This document shows positions 16,144-25,658 of a stretch of 64,000 nt of DNA, piece after piece. This stretch comes from an uncultured Phycisphaerales bacterium (GTDB lineage Bacteria; Planctomycetota; Phycisphaerae; Tepidisphaerales; Tepidisphaeraceae). Position 1 is the stretch's first letter. Each line of letters starts with the position of its first letter. Under the pieces are notes generated by a model. That model did no database searches and was not told the DNA's origin. It saw only the letters and a list, made by a program, of their open reading frames with translations. A program made the position numbers and the translations under genes. Where the stretch lies: NCBI GenBank assembly GCA_903871935.1, contig CAIQIQ010000048.1:1-64000 (forward strand). The letters run 5' to 3'.

Positions 16144-17573
16144 AGATGCAGCGTGCGGCAGTGTGGGTTGCATTGGCGGCGGCCATCGGTGGATGTGCCG
16201 TGGACCAGAATAGAGAGGTCCAGCGGTATCGCCAGCAGGTCGATCTCAAGAATGCGGCAACGCGGCCGGCGCTGTTGCCGTCGGAGTGGCCGGCCGGCAA
16301 GGTGTTGACGCTGCGCGAGGCGATGTACCTGGCCAATCAGCAAAACGAGCAGCTCTCCATCGAGGGTGAGAATTACCTGCAGGCGCTGATCGGGCGGCAA
16401 CGCGCGGTGGCGCTGTTCCTGCCGACGGCCGATCTCACAGGCACCTCCACTCTGGCCGAATCCGCCGGGGCGGCTAACTCCACACACACGACCGACGCCT
16501 TTCTCAGCGGCCGAATCAATCTCTTCAACGGCTTCCGCGATGTCGCCCAACTGCGCGCCGCCAACCTGACCATCGAGCAGCGGCGGTATCTGCTCCTGGA
16601 TCTGCAAGAGTCGCTGCTAGCCGATGTGGTGCGCGGCTACCACCAGGTGCTGCTCAGCGAAGCTCAGATTCAGGTGCTCCAGAGCAGTGTGGGTGTGCAG
16701 GAGGCCCGCGTGCGCGATGTGACGCAACGGCAGCGGGCAGGCTTGGCCCGGCCGCTGGATGTGGCCCAGACGCAGGCCCAGCTTTCGGAAACGAAGGTGG
16801 CGCTGATCGGTGCTCAGAACATACAGCGCAATGCCCGGCAAGCCCTGGTGCTGCTGACTAATGCCCTGGTGGCCGATGCGCCGGTGGTTGAGATCGGAGC
16901 GCTGCCGCAGCAGGTGGGCGAACTTGCAGACCTGCAGCAGCGGGCGCTGCAAAAGCGGCCGGATGTACTGGCCGCGCGCCAGGCGCGCGATGCCGCACGG
17001 CAGCGGGTGGAGGTGGCAGTGGGGCAGTACTACCCCTCGGCCTCGCTTAACCTGCAGTACTTCCTCTATCGCGAGACGCCTCCGGAGGACCGGTCCTGGG
17101 ATTCGGTTCTACAGGTGAACCTGCCGGTGTTCTCGGCCGGGCAGATCGAGGCGGATGTGCGCGCTGCCTGGTCGCAATTTCGCCAGGCATCGCTGACCGA
17201 GTCGCTGCTGCGCAGGCAGGTTCTGCAGCAGGTGGACCAGGCATACACCAACTATAACGACAGCATTCGCCGGCTCGCCGAGCGCGAAATACAACTCACG
17301 GCCGGCCGTCTGGCAACAGAACAGGCCGATGCATCGTATCAGGCTGGCCTGGCCACGAACCTGGAGCGCATTACTGCCCAGGACCAGTACCTCACTGCGC
17401 AGATCGGCCTGACAAACGAAAAGTATAGCCAGTATGTCTTCGCCACCGACCTGTTGCGCTCAGTTGGTGGGGTCCGTCTGTGGCTGGAGCAAGCGGCCGC
17501 CGCCTCAACCACCGCGCCGGCGGCAGCCACCCAGCCGGCCGCTGCGGTGGCGGTCCCCGGCGATGGGAAATGA
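16140..17573 (+). CDS. TolC-like outer-membrane efflux lipoprotein
   Basis: A 477-residue outer-membrane channel protein with two OEP repeats. The signal peptide ends in AAAIGGCAVDQ, a lipobox. Typical blocks are LTLREAMYLANQQN, then paired long amphipathic helices and LEARLNLFNGF-like strands (SGRINLFNGFRDVAQLRAA), and the second half LQKRPDVLAARQARDAA with VNLPVFSAGQIEADVR. It forms the exit duct for the RND or MFS pump encoded downstream. GTG 16140 was chosen because AAGGAG lies 8 nt upstream and it overlaps the tetR stop; ATG 16146 is in frame. The C-terminus is an Ala/Thr/Pro-rich tail. Confidence 0.88.
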   Translation: MKMQRAAVWVALAAAIGGCAVDQNREVQRYRQQVDLKNAATRPALLPSEWPAGKVLTLREAMYLANQQNEQLSIEGENYLQALIGRQRAVALFLPTADLTGTSTLAESAGAANSTHTTDAFLSGRINLFNGFRDVAQLRAANLTIEQRRYLLLDLQESLLADVVRGYHQVLLSEAQIQVLQSSVGVQEARVRDVTQRQRAGLARPLDVAQTQAQLSETKVALIGAQNIQRNARQALVLLTNALVADAPVVEIGALPQQVGELADLQQRALQKRPDVLAARQARDAARQRVEVAVGQYYPSASLNLQYFLYRETPPEDRSWDSVLQVNLPVFSAGQIEADVRAAWSQFRQASLTESLLRRQVLQQVDQAYTNYNDSIRRLAEREIQLTAGRLATEQADASYQAGLATNLERITAQDQYLTAQIGLTNEKYSQYVFATDLLRSVGGVRLWLEQAAAASTTAPAAATQPAAAVAVPGDGK

Positions 17574-17574
17574 A

Positions 17575-18927
17575 ATGAGTGATAGAGGTGGCAAACCGGA
17601 AGGGGCGGTGCGCTCGCTGTTGCGAGCCATGCGCTCGCGCAACTACCGATTGTTCTTCGCTGGCCAACTGGTCTCTCTGATCGGCACCTGGATGGCGCAG
17701 GTAGCAATGAGCTGGCTGGTATACCAGCTCACTGGCTCTAAGCTGCTGCTGGGAACCGTGGCGTTCGCCTCACAGATTCCCGGTTTCATTCTCGGACCGT
17801 GGGTGGGAGTGATGGTGGACCGCTGGAACCTTCGGCGCACTTTGGTCATCACGCAGACGCTCTCGATGCTGCAGGCGTTCACCGTGGCTGGCCTGACGCT
17901 GGCCGGAGTGATCTCAACCGGCCAGATCGTCGCTCTGGCCCTGGTTCTGGGCGTGATCAATGCGTTTGACATGCCGGCCCGGCAGTCCTTTGTGGTGCAT
18001 ATCGTAGAGAAGCGCGAGGACCTGGCCAATGCGATTGCCCTGAACTCAACGATGTTCAACGCCTCACGCCTGGTTGGCCCCACGGTTGCGAGCCTGGTGC
18101 TGGTTGGGCTGCGCGAATTCCTGCCGAGCTATTCGATCTTCCTGCGCCTCGGGCTGTGTTTTCTGGCCAACGGCGTAAGCTTCATTGCCGTAATCATCGC
18201 GCTGCTGGCCATGCACCTTGCGCTACAAGGCAATGGTCGTCGTAAATCCGGCGCCCTTGGCGAATTGCGCGAAGGTTGGCGCTATGCGTTCGGATCCCTG
18301 CCCATCCGCATGTTGCTGATCAACCTGGCGATCATCAGTCTGATGGGAACCCCCTATACCGTGCTGCTGCCGGTCTTTGCACAGGATGTGTTGCATGGCA
18401 AAGAGGGCACGCTGGGGATGCTGACGGCATCGATCGGATGCGGGGCATTCGCCGGAGGACTGCGGCTGGCGGCAAGAAAGAGCGTGCTTGGCCTGAGCAA
18501 GTGGATTGCTATCGGGGCAACCATGATGGGTGTGAGCCTGATCGCATTCTCGTTGTCGCGGACGCTGTGGCTGTCGGTACCAGTGTTGGCCTGTGCCGGA
18601 TTTGGCATGATCACCCAGATGGCATCAAGCAACACAGTTATTCAAACCATCGTAGAAGATGATAAGCGCGGCCGGGTCATGGCCCTGTACGGCATGGCTT
18701 TCCTGGGGATGATGCCCCTGGGCAGCTTGATGGCGGGGTATCTGGCGGAGCGGATCGGCGCTCCGATGACTGTGGCCCTGGGGGGCGTCGTATGCATTGT
18801 GGCAGGACTGCGGTTCTGGTCGATGCTGCCGCAACTGCGGGAGCACATCATGCCAATTTACGAGCAGCGCGGTATCCTTACGCCCGTGGCCGCCGGGCTG
18901 CAGCAGGCTCAGTCACAAGAGGAGTGA
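17575..18927 (+). CDS. MFS exporter (EntS/MFS_3 type)
   Basis: A 450-residue, about 12-helix major facilitator. Features: SRNYRLFFAGQLVSLIGTWM at the start of helix 1, the loop motif GVMVDRWNLRRTL (motif A-like, between helices 2 and 3), DMPARQSFVVHIVEKREDLANAIAL, typical of the EntS-like MFS_3 group, and a second-half loop KRGRVMALYGMAF. It probably exports a hydrophobic compound by proton antiport. It sits between the channel and RND genes, overlapping the stop region of the tolC-like gene, so it is co-expressed. ATG 17575 was preferred over 17563 because GGGA lies 6 nt upstream. Confidence 0.85.
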   Translation: MSDRGGKPEGAVRSLLRAMRSRNYRLFFAGQLVSLIGTWMAQVAMSWLVYQLTGSKLLLGTVAFASQIPGFILGPWVGVMVDRWNLRRTLVITQTLSMLQAFTVAGLTLAGVISTGQIVALALVLGVINAFDMPARQSFVVHIVEKREDLANAIALNSTMFNASRLVGPTVASLVLVGLREFLPSYSIFLRLGLCFLANGVSFIAVIIALLAMHLALQGNGRRKSGALGELREGWRYAFGSLPIRMLLINLAIISLMGTPYTVLLPVFAQDVLHGKEGTLGMLTASIGCGAFAGGLRLAARKSVLGLSKWIAIGATMMGVSLIAFSLSRTLWLSVPVLACAGFGMITQMASSNTVIQTIVEDDKRGRVMALYGMAFLGMMPLGSLMAGYLAERIGAPMTVALGGVVCIVAGLRFWSMLPQLREHIMPIYEQRGILTPVAAGLQQAQSQEE

Positions 18928-18962
18928 CCGGCGCGTAATGGGTTGATCCGGAGATTGCACCT

Positions 18963-21900
18963 ATGAGGAAACTGGCGGAAATCTGCATTCATCGGCCGGT
19001 GTTTGCATCGATGCTCATCCTGGCACTGGCCGTGGTAGGCGCTACGGCGTTCTTCAAACTGGGTGTGGATCGTTTCCCGTCCGTGGATCTGCCCACCGTT
19101 TCGATCCGCACGACGCTGCCTGGTGCGGCTCCTGAGGAAGTCGAGACCGAGGTCACACAGCGCATCGAACAGGTCGTCAACACGGTTGACGGCATTGACG
19201 AGCTTCGCTCAATCAGCGGCGCCGGCACATCGCTGGTAACCGTGACCTTCCGCCTCGACCGCGATGTCGAGTCGGCCGCCCAGGATGTGCGCGACCGTGT
19301 CGCCACGGTCATCCGCAACCTGCCCGATGATGCCGACCCGCCGGTGGTGTCGAAGATGGACAATGACACTCGGCCGGTGTTGACCGTGGCGCTCACCGGC
19401 GAGCGTTCCGTCCGCGAACTGACCGAGGTCGCGGACAAGCTGGTAAAGGTGCAACTCGAGCGAGCCAAGGGCGTGGGCGAAGTTGCCATCAACGGCGGCC
19501 TGAGCCGGGCGATCAACGTTTGGGTTGATGCCCGCAAGCTCGCCGCGTACAAGCTACCGATCACCGCCGTGCGAGACGCCGTGGCCAGCCAGAACAGCGA
19601 GATCCCCGGCGGCCGTATCAGTGAGGCGCTGGTGGACCGCCAGTTGCGCACCATGGGCCGACTGGTAGACCCGGCCGACTTTACCGGCATCACCGTGGCA
19701 ACCGTCAAGGGCTCGCCGATCCATCTTGGCGACCTCGCCACCGTCGAGGATGGCACCGCCGAGCAGCGCACCGTTGCCCGCCTCAACGGCACGCCGACAG
19801 TGGTGCTCGAGGTCCGCCGCCAGTCCGGCGCAAACACCGTCGAGGTTATCGAGGGTACCAAGCGGCAGCTTGAGATCGCCCGTGCGCAGCTTCCTCCCGG
19901 AATCAACCTTCAGATCATCGAGGATCAATCGCGCTACATCTATGCCGCCCTGCACGAAATCGAGACGCATCTGGTTCTGGGATCGATCCTGGCATGCCTG
20001 GTGGTGCTGGCATTCATGCGCTCGTTGCGTGCCGTGCTGATCGCCGGCGTCGCCATCCCCGCATCGGTCATCTCCACCTTCGGCATGATGTGGGCAATGA
20101 ACTTCACGCTCAACAGCGTGACGATGCTGGCCCTGGTGCTGATGGTCGGCATCGTGATCGACGATGCCATCGTCGTGTTGGAGAACATCTTCCGCTTCGT
20201 CGAGGAAAAGGGCCTGCCGCCGATGGAAGCCGCCAAGCAGGGCACCGCCGAGATCGCCCTCGCCGTCCTCTCCACCACCCTGAGCCTGGTGGTCATCTTC
20301 GTCCCGGTATCCTTCATGAGTTCGATCTCGGGGCGGTTTCTCTATCAGTTCGGAATGACAGCCGCTGTCGCCGTCATGATCAGCCTGCTCGTGAGTTTCA
20401 CTCTCACACCCATGCTCGGGGCTCGAGCCCTCAAGCTCAACAAACTCGGCGGCAAGCATCTGGCCAAGTCGCGCGGAGGGTTCTACGGCGTGATCGACCG
20501 CGTCTACACCTTTCTGCTTAAACTGGTGATGCGGCATCGCCCGACGACCTGCGTGCTGGCCCTGTTGGCGATGGCATCGGCCGTGCCGCTTTACCAGATG
20601 GTGCCGCAGGACTACCTGCCCTCGGATGTGGACGAAGGCGAGTTCACTGTGAACGTCACTGCCCGCGAAGGCACCAGCTTCCCGGCCATGGACGCCGCCA
20701 TGAAGCAGATCGAAGCCGATCTGCTCAAGGTCCCCGAGGTGCGCACCGTCATGGCAACCGCCGGCGGTGGCTGGCTCGGCGGCGTCAACTCCGGCCGTGC
20801 TTACATCCAGATGGTTCCCAATGAGGAACGTACGTTTTCGCTGGGGAGGCTGTGGAAGGAAACGCTCAAGGGCAAGCCTCTGGCCGCCTTCCAGGGCAAC
20901 TACACCCAGCGTGACCTGATGGGCAAGATCCGCGGGAGTATGCGCAAGTACCGCGATGTTCGCGTGGCCGTGCGCAACCAGCCATCCTTTAACATCGGCG
21001 GCGGCAACTTCGATATTGACTTCATCATTCGCGGCCCTGAACTCGACAAGCTCGCCGAGTACACCGAGCGCCTGCGGACCATGACCACCGACGGCACCGT
21101 GCCTGGCGTCATTGAGGCCGATACTTCGCTGAAGTTTGAGGCGCCCGAAGTGCGCGTGCAGATTGACCGTGCGCGCGCCAACGATCTGGGTGTCTCCGCT
21201 CGCGACATCGGCGACGCCCTACGCTTGATGGTCGGCGGTGATCAGCAGATCAGCCGCTATCGCGACCCCGAGATCAACGAATCCTACGATGTGCAGTTGC
21301 GCCTGGCTGAGACGGATCGCAACCGCCCGGGTCTTCTCGATACCATGCTCCTGCCGCGTCGCGGCTCCACGGAACTGGTTGAGCTGCGGAATCTCGCCAG
21401 CTCGACATCGGGGGTGGCCTCGGCCCGCATTGAGCGTCTAAACCGTCAGCGCTCGGCGTCTCTGCGAGCATCCGTGGGTTCGGGCTATGCACTGGCCGAT
21501 CGGCTGCAGGCCCTGCGTGAGGCGGTGACCAAACTGGACATGCCCGCGGCATATTCCGTGACCGTCGCCGGGCGCGGCCGCGAGCTGGAACGCACCTTCG
21601 TTGAGTTCATCTGGGCCTTCGCCCTGTCGCTTGTGTTCATGTACATCATCCTGGCGGCCAACTACGAAAGTCTGGTCCATCCCCTCACCATCCTTCTGTC
21701 CATCCCCATCTCCGTGCCCTTTGCCCTGATCTCGCTCTACATCAGTGGTGGAACGCTCAATCTCTACTCGGCCCTGGGCGTGCTCGTGCTCTTCGGCGTG
21801 GTGAAGAAGAACGCCATCCTTCAGGTGGATCATACCAACCAGTTGCGCCAGGAGGGCATGGAGCGTTACACCGCGATCATCCAGGCCAATCGCGACCGCC

Positions 21901-22154
21901 TGCGCCCGATCCTGATGACTACGCTGTGCCTGGTGGCTGGCATGCTCCCGCTGGCCGTGGGCACAGGTCCCGGTGCGCAGGAGCGACGTGCGGTGGCGCT
22001 CGTCGTGATTGGCGGCCAGACGCTGGCGCTGCTTATCACGCTGCTGGTCACCCCCGTGGCCTATTCGCTGCTCGATGACGTCGGTGCCTGGGTCATGCGC
22101 CGCCGCCACAGGCAACCCGTCGAAGCTCCCGTCGAGATGGCCGAGACTCGGTGA
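18963..22154 (+). CDS. RND multidrug efflux transporter (AcrB/HAE1 type)
   Basis: A 1063-residue inner-membrane proton-driven pump. N-terminal block RKLAEICIHRPVFASMLILA, GxDRFPSVDLPTVSI, the porter domain, helix 4 with VGIVIDDAIVVLENI carrying the two proton-relay aspartates, GVVKKNAILQVDHTNQLR in helix 10 with the relay lysine, and a final helix pair before RRRHRQP. Length is that of the family (1020-1070). It would work with the divergent adaptor and the TolC-like protein. It is the last gene of the tetR operon, 35 bp after the MFS gene. Confidence 0.93.
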   Translation: MRKLAEICIHRPVFASMLILALAVVGATAFFKLGVDRFPSVDLPTVSIRTTLPGAAPEEVETEVTQRIEQVVNTVDGIDELRSISGAGTSLVTVTFRLDRDVESAAQDVRDRVATVIRNLPDDADPPVVSKMDNDTRPVLTVALTGERSVRELTEVADKLVKVQLERAKGVGEVAINGGLSRAINVWVDARKLAAYKLPITAVRDAVASQNSEIPGGRISEALVDRQLRTMGRLVDPADFTGITVATVKGSPIHLGDLATVEDGTAEQRTVARLNGTPTVVLEVRRQSGANTVEVIEGTKRQLEIARAQLPPGINLQIIEDQSRYIYAALHEIETHLVLGSILACLVVLAFMRSLRAVLIAGVAIPASVISTFGMMWAMNFTLNSVTMLALVLMVGIVIDDAIVVLENIFRFVEEKGLPPMEAAKQGTAEIALAVLSTTLSLVVIFVPVSFMSSISGRFLYQFGMTAAVAVMISLLVSFTLTPMLGARALKLNKLGGKHLAKSRGGFYGVIDRVYTFLLKLVMRHRPTTCVLALLAMASAVPLYQMVPQDYLPSDVDEGEFTVNVTAREGTSFPAMDAAMKQIEADLLKVPEVRTVMATAGGGWLGGVNSGRAYIQMVPNEERTFSLGRLWKETLKGKPLAAFQGNYTQRDLMGKIRGSMRKYRDVRVAVRNQPSFNIGGGNFDIDFIIRGPELDKLAEYTERLRTMTTDGTVPGVIEADTSLKFEAPEVRVQIDRARANDLGVSARDIGDALRLMVGGDQQISRYRDPEINESYDVQLRLAETDRNRPGLLDTMLLPRRGSTELVELRNLASSTSGVASARIERLNRQRSASLRASVGSGYALADRLQALREAVTKLDMPAAYSVTVAGRGRELERTFVEFIWAFALSLVFMYIILAANYESLVHPLTILLSIPISVPFALISLYISGGTLNLYSALGVLVLFGVVKKNAILQVDHTNQLRQEGMERYTAIIQANRDRLRPILMTTLCLVAGMLPLAVGTGPGAQERRAVALVVIGGQTLALLITLLVTPVAYSLLDDVGAWVMRRRHRQPVEAPVEMAETR

Positions 22155-22223
22155 ATTAATGCCTAAGCAGGCATAGCGCGGCACAGAAAGGCGAACGGAC
22201 TGATGCGCCAGACGCATACCGGG

Positions 22224-23408
22224 CTACCGCACGATGGGCAAGAGCACCTGGACGTTCTTCTGACCCAGTCTGGCTTCGCCCTTGCGCACGCGGGCCTGGA
22301 ATTGCCGGCATTCCTTCAATAGCGCTTCGAGGATCTGTTCCTCAGGCACATTGGCGACCTTCTCGCCCTGCACATAGATGATTCCGCGGCGATCGCCGGC
22401 GAAGATCGCAACGTCAGCGCCCTCACACTCGCCCGGGCCGTTCACGATGCACCCCATCACCGCCACCTTGATCGGAAGCTGGATTTCCTCAGCCAGTTTC
22501 TTCCGGACTTCCTGCACCAGCGTGAAGAGATCGACCTGGATGCGGCCGCAGGTCGGGCAGGCAATCAGCTCCGCACCGACACGGTTGCGCAGACCCAGGC
22601 AATAGAGCAGCTCCAGCCCATCCTGCACCTCATAGACCGGATCGTTGGCATAGCTGATCCGCAGCGTGTCGCCAATGCCGCTGCAGAGCAAATGGCCCAG
22701 CGGCACCGCCGATCGGATGGTTCCGGTCTCTTTCGGACCGGCGTGGGTTACTCCCAGATGCAGCGGGTAATCGAAACGCTGGCTGATCTCGCGATAGACA
22801 TCCATCACGATGATTGGGTCGATGCTCTTGGCGCTGATGACGATGTCGTGGAAATCCTCGGCGCAGAAGACGTCGATGTACTCCTCGAGTTTCGTGATCA
22901 TCAGTGCGATCAGCGCGCCATTCTTGTTGTTGGAGAAGACGCCCTCAAGCTCCTTCAGGCGTTTCTGTTTGTCCTTGCGCTCGACGATCGAGCCTTCATT
23001 GACGCCGATGCGGATGGGAATGCGCTTTGCCTTGCACGCCTGGATGACATCGCGAACCTGAGCCCGTTCGCTGATATTACCGGGATTCAGACGGATCTTA
23101 TGGATACCCGCCTCGATTGCTTCCAAGGCGCGCTGAAAGTGAAAATGCACATCGGCAACGATTGGCACCTTCACCTGCGGCAGAATGTCTTTCAGCGCTG
23201 CGGTGTCTTTTTTTTCCGGAACGGCCACGCGCACGATGTCAGCACCGGCGGCGGCTAGTCTGTGGATCTCGGCAACGCACTTCTCCACATCATGGGTATA
23301 GGTGGCGGTCATCGACTGAACTGACACCGGCGCATCGCCCCCAATGCGCACAAAACCATGTTGCCGGTCACCGAGGGTCACTTGGCGCGTCTTGCGTCGT
23401 TGCATCAT
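22224..23408 (-). CDS. ispG: 4-hydroxy-3-methylbut-2-enyl diphosphate synthase (GcpE)
   Basis: A 394-residue enzyme of the MEP isoprenoid pathway; it reductively opens MEcPP to HMBPP using a [4Fe-4S] cluster. N-terminal TIM barrel: VRIGGDAPVSVQSMTATYTH, ADIVRVAVPEKKD, VPIVADVHFHFQRAL, KIRLNPGNI, RIGVNEGS. The C-terminal cluster domain has ACPTCGR and MGCIVNGPGECEGAD, giving the three cysteine ligands plus glutamate. Length fits the short bacterial type. Start ATG 23408 (ATG 23405 equally possible) has no strong ribosome binding site. It stands alone on the minus strand, converging on the RND gene. Confidence 0.96.
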   Translation of the reverse strand: MMQRRKTRQVTLGDRQHGFVRIGGDAPVSVQSMTATYTHDVEKCVAEIHRLAAAGADIVRVAVPEKKDTAALKDILPQVKVPIVADVHFHFQRALEAIEAGIHKIRLNPGNISERAQVRDVIQACKAKRIPIRIGVNEGSIVERKDKQKRLKELEGVFSNNKNGALIALMITKLEEYIDVFCAEDFHDIVISAKSIDPIIVMDVYREISQRFDYPLHLGVTHAGPKETGTIRSAVPLGHLLCSGIGDTLRISYANDPVYEVQDGLELLYCLGLRNRVGAELIACPTCGRIQVDLFTLVQEVRKKLAEEIQLPIKVAVMGCIVNGPGECEGADVAIFAGDRRGIIYVQGEKVANVPEEQILEALLKECRQFQARVRKGEARLGQKNVQVLLPIVR

Positions 23409-23573
23409 CGTGCGCGATGGTAAGAGGTGCGCTGGGGCAAATCAAACAACCAAAGCGAGCTCGGGCGCGACGTCGGCGCCATTACGGAACAACGTCGTTC
23501 AGAACGGGCGCGCTGATGTCTTGCGTGATCGGCACAAACCGCGCGCATCCTGCAAGGCCGGCCGACGGCCCGG

Positions 23574-23810
23574 CTATTTGTCTTCTTTGTCGGCCGCCAC
23601 CTTCACCTGGAGCTTGCCACTCTCCAGAATGCCGATGATCCGGTCCAACTTTGCATTGGTCTGCTTGCTCTGCTCGATCACCTGCAGGAGTTGGGCGCCC
23701 TGATCCGGGATCTGAGCCATGGCGGCGGGTTGGGATGGATTCAGGGCCAGGTAGCCAATGACCACAGCCTGAACGGCAACGACGGTATAGATCATGCGAC
23801 TTCTGCTCAA
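23574..23810 (-). CDS. Small membrane-anchored protein, unknown
   Basis: A 78-residue protein with an N-terminal hydrophobic helix (MIYTVVAVQAVVIGYLAL), a Pro/Ala linker, and a predicted amphipathic coiled coil (LLQVIEQSKQTNAKLDRIIGILE) ending KEDK. The start was read as TTG 23810 because AGGGAG lies 7 nt upstream; ATG 23795 is the alternative and is far from that site. I do not recognise a family. It lies between ispG and the TMTC-like cluster on the same strand, but separated by about 75 bp and 165 bp. Confidence 0.55.
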   Translation of the reverse strand: MSRSRMIYTVVAVQAVVIGYLALNPSQPAAMAQIPDQGAQLLQVIEQSKQTNAKLDRIIGILESGKLQVKVAADKEDK

Positions 23811-23885
23811 GATGAGCTCCCTTCTTCTTTGGGCCTGATCTTATCCCACCCACACGCCAAGGCCAACACAATCTGCTGACATGGC

Positions 23886-25658
23886 TTACCGTGGGGCTGG
23901 GACGGTGAGCTTGCCAACATCCAGCGGCGTGCGCACCCGGCCACTGCTCAAAAGCAGCAATTCCTTCATGGCCGATGTGTTGTCGGGGTCCAGTGCCAGT
24001 GCCTTGGCCACGTGCTCCATGGCCTGGTCGCTCATGCCGGCAAGGCGCAGGGCCGATGCCAGGGCGGCATGCGCTGCGGCATTATTCGGCATTTGTCGCA
24101 CCGTCGTCTGCAGGATATCCAATGCGATGGCCGGCTGGCCTGCCTTCTCGGCCGCATCAACCAGCAGCCCGTAGGCATCCTGGTACGCGGGGGTTCGCTC
24201 GATCAGGCCAGTGACCTCTCGCAAGGCATCACCCGGTCGGCCAAGATCCATCAGGATCTCGGCGCGGATGTGTCCATACTTGGCGTTCCCTGCCGCATAC
24301 TGCAGTGCCATATCGATCTCATTGAGCGCTTCGGTGTTGCGGCCGTATACATGCAGTAGACTTGCTCGGGCGGAATGAGCGATCGTGCTTGTCGGCTGGC
24401 GGCCAATAACGTAGTCAGTCCAGACAAAGGTATCGGACCAGACCCGTGTCTGCCGGTTGGCCAGCAGCGCCAGGGCCAGCAGGGCAGCACCTGTGAACAG
24501 GTATATGGGGCGCCGGCCTTGACTGGCCAGGAGAGCCGCAACTGACAGTGCCGGCGCGAGCATCGCTAGATACGCATAGCGGTCGGCTACCGTCGAGTGT
24601 ATCTGGAAGAAGAATGGCCTGATGCCGCTGACTGGCGCAATAGCCAGGCCCAGCAGTCCGGCCACCGCCACCGGCCATAGCCACCCTCGTCGCCACCATA
24701 CCACTGCCAGCCCCAGCAGCAGCGGTGTTGCCAGCCAGAGCGGTTGGGTCAGCCATTGGTTGGCGACGACGATGTGGTTCCGGCCATAATCAGGAACAAG
24801 TGGATAGGGAACCAGTATCTTCAGCCAGTAGAACGCGTATGTGTCTGCGGCCACTAGAAACCGCATCCACCATGGGTAAGGCACATCGACCAAGGGTTGA
24901 GCGGCAGATCCCAGAACGATGAATGGAATCGAGATCGCCGCCCATGGCAACATCCAGGTGGTCGCCCAGCGGGCTGGCTTGCGCAAGACCAGCACGAGCA
25001 ATACCCACCCCAGTAGTGGGATCACCATCGCTGTTGGCTTGGCCAGCAGGCCGAGCATAAGGCAGGCTGTAGCCAGGGCGTAGCCCCACCACTGCGGACG
25101 GCGAGCAGGCGTCGCAACCGACACGCTTAACAACAGCAGCGACAGCAATGCAAACGTTCCCGCCAGGAGGTTATTCATGCCCGATACCCACGCCACCGCC
25201 TCAACCTGGATCGGATGCACACCGAACAGCATCGCGCCTGCGGACGCCGGCAGGATTGCCGAAGTTGTTCCGCTCAGTTTCAGCAGCCGTTCCAACAACA
25301 GAAAGACCAGCAAGACACTGATTCCATGCAAAATCAGATTGGAAACATGGAATGCCGGCTCGCCTAATCCCCAGACACGCGCGATGCACCACCACAACGA
25401 ATACGAGAGCGGGCTGAACAGGCCAAGGTTGCATGTGTTGGTCTCGCTCCAGAACTTGCCTAGTGATGCAAGAGTTGGGCTTTGCAGGCGCTGATTCAGG
25501 AACACGAGTTGATCGTCATCCCATAGGAGGAACCCCGCCGACAGCACCGGCCGAAACGTCAGATATACCGCAAGCACCAGGATCAGGCAGGCCAGCAGCC
25601 GCTGTTGCGATTCTCGCTTTCCCAAATTCGCCGAGGAGGGCCGTGGCAATGATGTCAT
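23886..25658 (-). CDS. TMTC-like GT-C membrane protein with TPR tail, paralogue 3
   Basis: A 590-residue protein with about 10-11 membrane helices and a C-terminal TPR-like region (from about residue 430: NTEALNEIDMALQY, NAAAHAALASALRLAGMSDQAMEHVAKALALDPDN). Near the N-terminus WDDDQLVFLN supplies an acidic pair in the first outside loop, as in GT-C glycosyltransferases. HPIQVEAVAWVSGMNNLL and HSTVADRYAYLAMLAPAL match the layout of TMTC/DUF1736 protein O-mannosyltransferase-like proteins. Function as a glycosyltransferase is inferred. It overlaps the upstream paralogue by 4 bp (ATGA) and has AGGAGG before its start. It is third of three tandem paralogues downstream of two prepilins. Confidence 0.75.
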   Translation of the reverse strand: MTSLPRPSSANLGKRESQQRLLACLILVLAVYLTFRPVLSAGFLLWDDDQLVFLNQRLQSPTLASLGKFWSETNTCNLGLFSPLSYSLWWCIARVWGLGEPAFHVSNLILHGISVLLVFLLLERLLKLSGTTSAILPASAGAMLFGVHPIQVEAVAWVSGMNNLLAGTFALLSLLLLSVSVATPARRPQWWGYALATACLMLGLLAKPTAMVIPLLGWVLLVLVLRKPARWATTWMLPWAAISIPFIVLGSAAQPLVDVPYPWWMRFLVAADTYAFYWLKILVPYPLVPDYGRNHIVVANQWLTQPLWLATPLLLGLAVVWWRRGWLWPVAVAGLLGLAIAPVSGIRPFFFQIHSTVADRYAYLAMLAPALSVAALLASQGRRPIYLFTGAALLALALLANRQTRVWSDTFVWTDYVIGRQPTSTIAHSARASLLHVYGRNTEALNEIDMALQYAAGNAKYGHIRAEILMDLGRPGDALREVTGLIERTPAYQDAYGLLVDAAEKAGQPAIALDILQTTVRQMPNNAAAHAALASALRLAGMSDQAMEHVAKALALDPDNTSAMKELLLLSSGRVRTPLDVGKLTVPAPR

